NCBI RefSeq assembly: GCF_021655555.1
Contig: NZ_AP023086.1
Coordinates: 2,386,685 to 2,450,684, forward strand
From: Marinagarivorans cellulosilyticus
GTDB lineage: Bacteria > Pseudomonadota > Gammaproteobacteria > Pseudomonadales > Cellvibrionaceae
Direction: 5' to 3'
DNA: 64,000 bases
Under the pieces are notes generated by a model. That model saw only the letters and a list, made by a program, of their open reading frames with translations. It did no database searches and was not told where the DNA came from. The position numbers and the translations under genes were made by a program. The stretch's first letter is position 1; every line of letters begins with the position of its first letter. Of the stretch, positions 10,401-17,372 are shown piece by piece.

Positions 10401-11134
10401 AAGAGACACTATTGCAACGTGATAACGCCGAAAAAACAGAAGCGCTTAAGCGTTCAAATAAAGAGCTTGATGATTTTGCCCATATAGCAAGTCATGATTT
10501 AAAAGAGCCGTTGCGGGGTATCTCCAATTACGCAACCTTTTTGCAAGAAGACTACAGCCAGCAGTTGGATCGCGACGGTAAAGACATGCTGCAAAGTATT
10601 ACTCGATTAACCGGTCATATGGAGCGTTTAATCAGTGATTTGTTGAATTATTCGCGCTTGGGGCGAACAGAGTTGGCTTTTAAGCACGTCAATGCTGACG
10701 TGCTTATTTCAGAGGTGGTGGAATCATTATTGCCCCGTATGGCAGAGTTAAATGTATATTTAAGTTATGTGACGCCTATGCCTGTAGTCTATTGCGATAG
10801 CGTGCGAATAAAAGAAGTTTTTAGAAACCTTATTTCAAATGCGATGAAATATAGTCAAGGCTCTGAGCGCACAATAGAGCTTGGTTGTAACGCCGGTCAT
10901 GATGAAGTTGTTTTTTATGTGGCTGATAATGGTATTGGTATTGAGCCTGAGTACCGAGATAAGATTTTTGAAGTCTTTAAGCGTTTACATGGCAGTACCG
11001 AGTATGGTGGTGGTAGTGGTATTGGCTTAAGTATTGTTCAAAAAGTAGTTGCCCAGCACCGAGGACGATTGTGGTTCGAATCAGAAAAGGGCAAAGGCAG
11101 CACTTTTTATTTTTCGCTACCTTTGTCTGTTTAG
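7457..11134 (+). CDS. Large MASE1 sensor histidine kinase with multiple PAS domains
   Basis: 1225 residues. The first ~215 residues hold about eight hydrophobic helices of MASE1 type. A periplasmic segment of roughly 230 residues follows, possibly CHASE-like, then another transmembrane helix near residue 460 (LLYISMLSLFLIAIFTLLIL). Next come about four PAS/PAC modules (boundaries such as GISEDITEQRR, VLIADISDRVSAQ, VVVFSDIHARLEYEEN, GVLWDSTEETLL). The HisKA box FAHIASHDLKEPLRG has its phosphoacceptor near His1013. The HATPase has N (NLISNAMKYS), G1 (DNGIGI) and G2 (GGGSGIGLS) boxes. It has no receiver of its own, so the two receivers just upstream are the natural targets. It follows them after 114 bases on the same strand. 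Confidence 0.9.
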   Translation: MPNEWWLRLVELLGSVVAFSFCIYLSLTLAPAASYQSVFWPLAGVALAVVLVRGQWHLLSLFAALCTTYLLNTELYLTVKGSVLLVALILMPVIQVAAGHWIIKRHCDTNLWVFADARKLLQLIIAGGLLPAFISAAFLTIFLQFYAKIDLQASMDVALSVFLGNLCSVAIITPCLLLIYLKNHLISRYRKLRIVIPVAGLFAVAALCYGALYHQLRAQLEFEHQTILDDNARELEHRINAVYQQLQTLRFFLMEDRFQVAERYVTAAEKAMAAHQAIDRDPPYFATALLKSSESDEAEIDNYILEYIHPESAFPMLKGLPLANDNMSLRVLLAASSRVEVRTLPSLDLARTSAGSFVAILLHQLFPDDPSKLLASAVDVSNLAYEIGAQYVDGYKVFKIEDVLSGRLLYQSRGRELFSNRSNLVYRQIIAFGDRSWRLTAVYDLVWMEYRLQKKLLYISMLSLFLIAIFTLLILSALVSAQSLEYAVSERSKELEEERRFLDAIFENLPLFVYVKDALSRKFVRVNRHVERVLGVPRSHYEGKTVYDIFDDDTAAKRTAADIKALDHEGPLVVGEESINTPMGMRWLFTRKTVIRDSNASARYILGISEDITEQRRQNETLDSLVESLPMSLVVVDETGIIAYANGSAQQLVTIQIEKTTLKEILPDCDFSIIREMLSQHTEQSQPITVIAKVCNNEGAWLPVEVTFKRARWAGDYRYLVLIADISDRVSAQKSLRDSENQLRLLMANLGEGVCGIDPVGNVTYANLAACELLGYEILEIKNINFYQSIFDGNNEGGDPIFKACSLGQITRCSSAIFLRGDGSPMPVDFVCTPLLSDDDSNLGAVVVFSDIHARLEYEENLARRNELIALGLDAAGLGSWEWQATDNRLVFSATLYQILEMPEGAFSERPEDIDDVIHPHDIADVRMVDEHARRHLEVTDFCCRVIKLSGEVIWVTGKYRYFADEHGKVVRARGVLWDSTEETLLQRDNAEKTEALKRSNKELDDFAHIASHDLKEPLRGISNYATFLQEDYSQQLDRDGKDMLQSITRLTGHMERLISDLLNYSRLGRTELAFKHVNADVLISEVVESLLPRMAELNVYLSYVTPMPVVYCDSVRIKEVFRNLISNAMKYSQGSERTIELGCNAGHDEVVFYVADNGIGIEPEYRDKIFEVFKRLHGSTEYGGGSGIGLSIVQKVVAQHRGRLWFESEKGKGSTFYFSLPLSV

Positions 11135-11186
11135 GGGGGAATGATAGGGCTAGCTCGTTTTGAGGTTTTACGGCTTGTTAACCCTT

Positions 11187-11328
11187 GGGAATCTCTAAAA
11201 ATGAACTTTTTCCGCGGTAGCAGCGTCAGCTCCGTCCTCGAGTCCTCATTTACACCACGTAAACTGCGGCTCTCTGGGCGGTGCTTCCTTGCTCTCACAC
11301 AAAAATTACTATTTTTAGAAATGCCCCC
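11187..11328. repeat. Copy A (short form) of a MITE-like inverted-repeat element
   Basis: About 142 bases, bounded by GGGAATCTCTAAAAATG at the left and the near-reverse-complement ATTTTTAGAAATGCCCC at the right. Its reverse complement aligns with the longer element at 38981-39234: shared blocks include GTGAGAGCAAGG, GAGAGCCGCAGTTTACGTGG and GAGGACTCGAGGACGGAGC. The short form lacks two internal blocks that the long form has. It fills the space between the convergent 3' ends of the histidine kinase and pilR. A small internal hairpin is TTTAC-GTGGT-GTAAA. Confidence 0.85.
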
Positions 11329-11334
11329 TTGTTG

Positions 11335-12714
11335 TTAATCTTCTTCAAGACCTAGTTTTTGCATGCGATAACGCAGCGACCTGAAAGTGACGCCAAGCTC
11401 TTTAGCTGCCATTGTTTTATTCCATCGCACTTTTTCGAGTGATCCAAGAATAATATCTTTTTCAATATCGGCGAGATAATCGTCAATGTTGGGGAATTCC
11501 AGCGCGCGTTCATAGTGGCTAATCACAGGGATGCTGGAGGTTGGTAAGTTTTCGGTAAGGATGGCGTCGTGCTTGAGTTGTAAATCGTGGCTTTCTATAG
11601 TGTCTGTATCGCACAAGGTGAATGCGCGCTCTAGAATGTTTTCAAGCTCGCGAACATTGCCGGGGAAGCTATAGCGTTCAAGCTCGTTTAATGCTGCTGG
11701 TGATATTTTGGGCGTATCCAGTTGCATGTCTGCGGCTAATTTTTGAAGAAGGTGATGCGTTAGCAACGCTACATCGTCTTTGCGATCGCGCAGTGGCGGC
11801 ACATTGAGTTGAATAACGTTGAGTCGATAAAATAAATCCTGTCTGAAATTACCCTCTGCCACTTCGGCTTCTAAATTGCGATGGGTGGCAGACAGTATGC
11901 GAACGTTAAAGGGTTCTTCGGCGGAACCCCCGATAGCGCGAACGGCTTTTTCTTGAATTGCGCGCAGTAATTTAACCTGCATATCGAGCGGTAAGTCTGC
12001 GACTTCATCCAAAAAAAGCGTGCCGCCTTCTGCTGCACGAAACAAGCCTTGCTTATCTTGGTGGGCACCGGTAAACGAGCCTTTCTTATGGCCAAAAAAC
12101 TCACTTTCCATTAATTCGCGCGGTATTGCGCCACAGTTAACAGCAAGAAAAGGGCTATTGGCTCTTGGCCCTCGCTCATGCATGGAGCGGGCAACAAGCT
12201 CTTTACCGCTGCCAGATTCGCCAGTGATATATACAGGGGCTTGTGAGCGCGCCAATTTAACAATACTCCGTTCGAGTTGTTTTATTGCGGGCGATTCGCC
12301 TAATAAGCGCGACTGTGTTTTGGGGGCGGTATCGTCGGTGAGCTGGTTGGAGGCTAAAGCATTTTTGACGAGGGTGCGCAAGTTGGCAAGGTCAATGGGT
12401 TTAGATAAAAAGTCAAAGGCTCCAGCTTTTAACGACTCAACGGCAGTATCCATATTGCCGTGGGCGGTAATTACGGCAACAGGTAACTGCGGAGTATGTT
12501 TTTGAATAAACCGAACAATATCGATGCCGTTACCATCAGGCAGACGCATATCGGTTAAACAAATATTGAATGCTTTTCGTTCGAGTAGTGTTTTAGCGCT
12601 AAGGACATTGTTTGCGGTCGTGCATTGAACGCCCATGCGATTCAATGTCATTTCTAGCAATTCACAAATATCCGGTTCGTCGTCAATAATTAATGCTGTA
12701 AAAAGTTCGCTCAT
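11335..12714 (-). CDS. pilR: Sigma-54-dependent response regulator PilR
   Basis: 459 residues in NtrC-family order: receiver (about 1-125, ALIIDDEPD, phosphoacceptor Asp55 in ICLTDMRLPDG), AAA+ sigma-54 activator domain (Walker A GESGSGKE; sigma-54 contact loop GSFTGA, with Ser in place of the usual Ala; Walker B GGTLFLDEVADLP; R-finger region) and a C-terminal Fis-type helix-turn-helix (NKTMAAKELGVTFRSLRYRMQKLG). The RSLRYRMQKLGLE ending is typical of PilR, which switches on pilA transcription with RpoN. It lies 22 bases downstream of pilS on the same strand. Confidence 0.9.
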   Translation of the reverse strand: MSELFTALIIDDEPDICELLEMTLNRMGVQCTTANNVLSAKTLLERKAFNICLTDMRLPDGNGIDIVRFIQKHTPQLPVAVITAHGNMDTAVESLKAGAFDFLSKPIDLANLRTLVKNALASNQLTDDTAPKTQSRLLGESPAIKQLERSIVKLARSQAPVYITGESGSGKELVARSMHERGPRANSPFLAVNCGAIPRELMESEFFGHKKGSFTGAHQDKQGLFRAAEGGTLFLDEVADLPLDMQVKLLRAIQEKAVRAIGGSAEEPFNVRILSATHRNLEAEVAEGNFRQDLFYRLNVIQLNVPPLRDRKDDVALLTHHLLQKLAADMQLDTPKISPAALNELERYSFPGNVRELENILERAFTLCDTDTIESHDLQLKHDAILTENLPTSSIPVISHYERALEFPNIDDYLADIEKDIILGSLEKVRWNKTMAAKELGVTFRSLRYRMQKLGLEED

Positions 12715-12736
12715 GATAAATTTTAAATTACTCGGA

Positions 12737-14329
12737 TTAGTTTATTCGCTGATGGTGTGAAAAATCAATACGAAAGCAAGTGCTGCCCTTTTCGGAGGCT
12801 TTGTGAAAAAGGTTGGCTTGATTAATTTGGCACAGCTCCTTACAAATATAGAGACCAAGCCCGGTTCCTTCGGCATCGGTTGTGTAAAAGGGGTCAAAAA
12901 TATCTTCTAAATCACTCGGGGCTATGCCCGGGCCATGGTCAATAACTTCAATAAATGACGTATCGCTGTTGTCATTGCGGGCGGCATGGAGTTCGACTTC
13001 TTTTTGGCCGGTTGCTTTTTCATTGTATCGGGCGCCATTGTCGCATAGGTTCGTGAGTACCTGTGAGAGGTGGGAAGTATCAATGCGAACCAGTAAGGTA
13101 TCTGGCGCCACCGAAAGCTTAATGCGTGCATTATTGCCTTGTTGGTAGGTTTCCACAAATGTAGGCAGCCATTGTTTGAGATCGACAATGGCCGTTTGTA
13201 CTTCTTTGCGGCGTGAAATGGACAGTGTGTTCTCGATGATTTGATTTACGCGCGCGCAGTGCTGAAGAATGATTTCTACAAGGCGCTTATCATCGTCGGT
13301 TACTTGATCTGATTCCCTAAGTAGCTGCGATGCGTGGCTGATTGCGCCCAGAGGGTTTCTAATTTCGTGAGCAATGCTAGCGGTTAAGCGGCCCAGTGAT
13401 GCAAGTTTAAGGTGTTGAGCTTGCTGCGTGAGTGCGCGGTTGTCCTCAATATAGAGTACCGTGCGTTGATTGCGCCCTAGTTTTAAAACAGCAGGGCTGA
13501 TGCGAACTTCATGGCCGCTAGTTAGCGTATGGATCTTTGCGGGCTTGCTGATTGGATTGGCGCGCCATTCGTCAACAATCGCTTTAAGTGAGGAAATTTC
13601 CTCTAGTTGTGTTTGGCGGTAGCTCTTTGATTGCGGCAAGTCCATTAATTGAAGGGCTGAATCGTTGATAAGTTCGATTTTACCGTTGTCGTCAACCACA
13701 ATAATGCCGGTGCGCATGCGGGTAATAATGGCTTGTGCCAGTTTTTGTAAATGCTCGGCGTAGGCGCTATGGGTTGCTGCCGCTAAGTCGCTGGTACGTA
13801 TTTTTTCGGTAAGTAGCTGAAAGCTGATGGCTGTTAAAAACAAAACCGCACCAAGTACGCCAGAGGCAAACAGCTCTTTTTCTTGTTGTGCTTCCGAGAG
13901 CATGGCGTATACAGCATCACCAATAATAATAACGCTAGCCATGGCGGCGTAGCCTATCGCGAGGCGGCCACGGATAAAAATAGCGGCTATTGCGACATAC
14001 ACAATAATGAGATAACCCAGCCCGCTGGATACGCCACCACTGGCATGCAGCAAAATCAGCATGATCGAAATATCAAACAGCAAGGAGCCAACAAGGCGGT
14101 GGTGTGAATGCCGCAGGCTAGCCGGTGGCCATACGACTAATGTGAGTACACATACGCCGATATAAAGCGCGCTGGCCCATATATAGGTGTCTTGCTCTTG
14201 TGACCCAAGTACCGAGTGGGCATTACTTGTTAGCTGTAAGGCGAGTAATAAAAGGCCGATAAGTACTCGAATAACTTGGTAAGCGCCAAGTAGGCGGGTG
14301 TTATGCGGCGGGTGTTGGGTCTCGAGCAC
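12737..14329 (-). CDS. pilS: Sensor histidine kinase PilS
   Basis: 530 residues with about six N-terminal transmembrane helices (roughly residues 20-185), a short PAS domain (IITRMRTGIIVVDDNGKIELIN), a HisKA box with SIAHEIRNPLGA and an HATPase with NLCDNGARYN, DHGPGIAP and GTGLGLYICKE. This is the architecture of PilS, the membrane kinase that senses PilA levels and phosphorylates PilR in type IV pilus control. The pairing with PilR immediately downstream supports the name. No other pil gene is in the window. Confidence 0.9.
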   Translation of the reverse strand: MLETQHPPHNTRLLGAYQVIRVLIGLLLLALQLTSNAHSVLGSQEQDTYIWASALYIGVCVLTLVVWPPASLRHSHHRLVGSLLFDISIMLILLHASGGVSSGLGYLIIVYVAIAAIFIRGRLAIGYAAMASVIIIGDAVYAMLSEAQQEKELFASGVLGAVLFLTAISFQLLTEKIRTSDLAAATHSAYAEHLQKLAQAIITRMRTGIIVVDDNGKIELINDSALQLMDLPQSKSYRQTQLEEISSLKAIVDEWRANPISKPAKIHTLTSGHEVRISPAVLKLGRNQRTVLYIEDNRALTQQAQHLKLASLGRLTASIAHEIRNPLGAISHASQLLRESDQVTDDDKRLVEIILQHCARVNQIIENTLSISRRKEVQTAIVDLKQWLPTFVETYQQGNNARIKLSVAPDTLLVRIDTSHLSQVLTNLCDNGARYNEKATGQKEVELHAARNDNSDTSFIEVIDHGPGIAPSDLEDIFDPFYTTDAEGTGLGLYICKELCQINQANLFHKASEKGSTCFRIDFSHHQRIN

Positions 14330-14635
14330 GGTATATCCTATGGCTGTTGCGCTAATCTGCTTTTTGGCATATTGGGTGGAGGCGCTAAGGGTTGCTGGTA
14401 CCTAGTTGCAGGCCTTTAATCATTAAGCGGCTGGCATTTGTTGATATGCTAAAAGTGTCGGTGTAAGTTCGCGACCTATTCACTTTGCGTTGTTTGGGTA
14501 ATTCAACCAAAATAGCGCCCACTTTGTATCAATGGCTTCAGTATCGCGCGGCTTGTTAAGGGCTGCAGAACACTGGAGGCAAACACTTAATATACTTGGG
14601 CGATGGCCCTAAGAATACTCGAGGTTTAAGTATAG
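14330..14635. other. Intergenic region between divergent pilS and nadE
   Basis: About 306 bases that must carry the promoters of pilS-pilR (leftward) and nadE (rightward). I see no open reading frame with a ribosome binding site, no RNA gene and no convincing consensus sigma-70 or sigma-54 promoter by eye. Confidence 0.5.
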
Positions 14636-16261
14636 ATGTCAACGCTTGTTACCGCTTTAGCGCAAATCAACCCTTTAGTGGGTGATATTCCCGGCAATAC
14701 ACGTTTGATATTGCAGGCTGCCGAGCGAGCTAGGATAGACTTAAATGCCAATATTATTGTATTTCCTGAATTATCTTTAACCGGTTACCCGCCGGAAGAT
14801 TTATTGATGCGGCCAAGTTTAACGCTGCGCATCGAGCGCGCCCTCGAAACGCTCTGTGCAAATAGCCATGACATTGCCCTTGTAGTGGGCTACCCCAAGC
14901 ACACCGCTCAGGGCCTTGTGAATATGGCGGGGGTGGTATTTAAAGGGGAAATAATTGCCGAATATGCCAAACAGCATTTGCCTAACTACCAGGTATTTGA
15001 TGAAAAGCGTTATTTCGTCGAAGGTGAAAGCATGGTTTGCGCAGATATCGAAGGCGTGCGTATTGCTTTAACTGTATGTGAAGATATTTGGCATGCCGAG
15101 CCTGCTGAGCAAGCAAAAGCAGCAGGCGCCGATATGTTGGTAAGCCTAAACGCATCGCCGTTTCATGCTAATAAGCAAAGTGAGCGCGAAGACATACTTA
15201 AAGCGCGCGCACGCCAAGCTGGCATGCCTATAGTTTACGTTAACCAAGTGGGCGGCCAAGACGAGCTTGTATTTGATGGCGGCTCAATGGTGGTTAATGC
15301 CGATGGTGAACTGGTCCATAGGGCGCCTTTATTTGCAGAATCGCTAACGGCTGTGGTTGCCAATAGCCGCCAACCCCTAGCTTACGACACCGCCGAGCTG
15401 GCAGATAACCCTAGCCACTTACCGAGTGTTTACCAAGCTTTGGTAACGGGAGTGCGTGATTATGTGAATAAAAATGGCTTTAAAGGTGTTGTGCTCGGTT
15501 TGTCTGGCGGTATAGACTCGGCCTTGACTTTGGCTATTGCCGTAGATGCCTTAGGTGCAGGCCGCGTAGAGGCGGTTATGATGCCCTTTAAATATACATC
15601 GGAAATGAGCCAAAGCGATGCCGCCGAGCAGGCTCAGCGCATGGGAGTGACTTACCGCTCCATTGGTATAGAGGCTATTTTCAATGCTTTTAATGCAGCC
15701 TTAGCTGGCGAGTTTGAAGGGCTAGCGGCAGACACCACGGAGGAGAATTTACAGGCTCGTAGCCGTGGCGTCTTGCTGATGGCCATCTCCAACAAAAAAG
15801 GCGCGCTGGTCTTAACAACCGGTAATAAAAGTGAAATGGCGGTAGGTTACGCCACCTTATATGGCGATATGGCTGGTGGTTTTGATGTTCTAAAGGATGT
15901 GCCAAAGACGCTGGTATTTGAGTTGTCTCGGTACCGCAATACTATTGCACCGGTCATTCCTGAGCGCGTGATCACAAGGCCACCGTCAGCTGAGCTAGCG
16001 CCGGATCAAATCGATTCAGATTCCTTGCCCGCGTACGATATTCTGGATGAAATACTGCGCTTGTATGTCGAGCATGACCAAAGTGCAGAGGCCATCATTG
16101 CTGAGGGTTTTAATGAGGCAGACGTTAAGCGCGTTGTGCGGCTTGTTGATATTAATGAATATAAGCGCCGCCAAGCCGCCATTGGTCCTCGCATTAGCCA
16201 GCGAGGCTTTGGTCGCGACCGTCGTTACCCCGTAACGAATGGCTGGCAGTTGGGTGATTAA
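14636..16261 (+). CDS. nadE: Glutamine-dependent NAD+ synthetase
   Basis: 541 residues, the two-domain form. The N-terminal glutamine amidohydrolase of nitrilase fold (about 1-255) has FPELSLTGYPPED, the catalytic Lys region and Cys in ALTVCEDIW. The C-terminal synthetase (about 265-541) has the ATP-pyrophosphatase P-loop LGLSGGIDSALT, TGNKSEMAVGYATLYGDMAGG and the PPSAELAPDQ substrate loop. It converts deamido-NAD to NAD using glutamine-derived ammonia, the last step of NAD synthesis. It stands alone: divergent from pilS and convergent with pxpA. Confidence 0.96.
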   Translation: MSTLVTALAQINPLVGDIPGNTRLILQAAERARIDLNANIIVFPELSLTGYPPEDLLMRPSLTLRIERALETLCANSHDIALVVGYPKHTAQGLVNMAGVVFKGEIIAEYAKQHLPNYQVFDEKRYFVEGESMVCADIEGVRIALTVCEDIWHAEPAEQAKAAGADMLVSLNASPFHANKQSEREDILKARARQAGMPIVYVNQVGGQDELVFDGGSMVVNADGELVHRAPLFAESLTAVVANSRQPLAYDTAELADNPSHLPSVYQALVTGVRDYVNKNGFKGVVLGLSGGIDSALTLAIAVDALGAGRVEAVMMPFKYTSEMSQSDAAEQAQRMGVTYRSIGIEAIFNAFNAALAGEFEGLAADTTEENLQARSRGVLLMAISNKKGALVLTTGNKSEMAVGYATLYGDMAGGFDVLKDVPKTLVFELSRYRNTIAPVIPERVITRPPSAELAPDQIDSDSLPAYDILDEILRLYVEHDQSAEAIIAEGFNEADVKRVVRLVDINEYKRRQAAIGPRISQRGFGRDRRYPVTNGWQLGD

Positions 16262-16381
16262 ATTGTGGGCTTAATAGCCCAGTGGAGCCCAAGGAAGGCT
16301 CCGTAACATTCCTTCGATATCACACCTTTTGTAAACCTGAAAATAAAATAAGCTTGAGTTGCCGCTGAATAGCGGCAGCGG

Positions 16382-17095
16382 CTATAGGCTGAGCTGTTGT
16401 TTGATGGCTTTTGCTGTGCCTATGGCACCAGAGGTATCACTGTGAATGCAGAGCGTATCGCATATTAAAGGGCGTAGTTTTCCGCTTGGCGTGGCAACTT
16501 GGCGGGATTGCAGTTGGCGTACCTGCTGTAAGCTTTCGTTGTAATCGAGTAATGCATCTGGCTGCGCGCGCGCGACTAATCGCCCATTTTCGTCATAACG
16601 CCTATCGGCAAAGGCTTCGCGAATTAACTTTACGCCGGCTTGTTTGCAGGCGTTACTTATTTCTTCTTGTCCGGCTAATAGCATTAGTGGCAAATCAAGC
16701 TGCTTTGCAACGCTAATGACTGTTTCTAGTACTTGTGGCTTTGTGCAGTCGTTATACAGGGCGCCATGGGGCTTGATGTAGCCTATGGGGATGTTTAACT
16801 TGCTTGCATTAAGGGTCAGCGCTTTGACTTGTTCGAGTAGACTCAGCGCAAGAGCTCTGGCGGAAATATCCATGCTGATGCGGCCAAAGTTTTCACGGTC
16901 AGGATACGACGGGTGGGCGCCAATGGTAACGTTGTGCTGTTTGGCCAGTGTGAGTGTTTTCATCATCGTGCTGTCGTTGCCGGCATGCCCGCCGCAGGCA
17001 ATATTGGCCCAGTCTATGTACGGCATTATGGCGGCATCAATAGCGCTTAGGCCTTCGCCAAGGTCGCAGTTTAGGGGTAATGATAGTGAGGGCAT
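16382..17095 (-). CDS. pxpA: 5-oxoprolinase subunit A (LamB/YcsF family)
   Basis: 237 residues with the LamB/YcsF signatures: LNCDLGEG at the N-terminus, NIACGGHAGN, IGAHPSYPDRENFGR, IKPHGALYND and FADRRYDENGRLVAR. PxpA acts with PxpB and PxpC in ATP-dependent opening of 5-oxoproline to glutamate, removing a damage product of glutamine and glutathione. In most bacteria pxpA sits with pxpBC; here pxpBC lie at 53194-54887, about 36 kb away, so all three subunits are present but split. Confidence 0.93.
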   Translation of the reverse strand: MPSLSLPLNCDLGEGLSAIDAAIMPYIDWANIACGGHAGNDSTMMKTLTLAKQHNVTIGAHPSYPDRENFGRISMDISARALALSLLEQVKALTLNASKLNIPIGYIKPHGALYNDCTKPQVLETVISVAKQLDLPLMLLAGQEEISNACKQAGVKLIREAFADRRYDENGRLVARAQPDALLDYNESLQQVRQLQSRQVATPSGKLRPLICDTLCIHSDTSGAIGTAKAIKQQLSL

Positions 17096-17268
17096 GATTT
17101 TCCTGCGGTATTGGGTAGCTATAGGGTGCGGGCAAAGTATTGTAGTCTGGGGAAGCTTAAATTAGCAGCTAAAAGTGCCCTAAAAGCGTTCAACGTCCGA
17201 CATTTTCGGTAAAAAGTGCTTCCAAATGGCTCGATTTCTATCACCTGTTATCGGCAAGGGCATGCTGC

Positions 17269-17331
17269 TATAATTGCCGCCGATTCTTACGAGAGGAGGT
17301 GAGTTTAAGCAGTATAACTGCCTACTTACCT
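17269..17331 (+). promoter_or_regulatory. Probable icd promoter -10 element and 5' leader hairpin
   Basis: A TATAAT lies at 17269-17274, about 100 bases before the icd ATG, with only a weak -35 match around 17246. The leader it would make contains an inverted repeat at 17297-17331: outer arms AGGTGAGT and ACTTACCT (one G-T pair), inner arms GCAGT and ACTGC around ATA. It contains the purine run GAGGAGG, which would therefore be partly sequestered. Function is unproven. Confidence 0.4.
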
Positions 17332-17372
17332 TCTTTATATTGACGACATTCCTCTCAAGGCAGGTTACCTCG

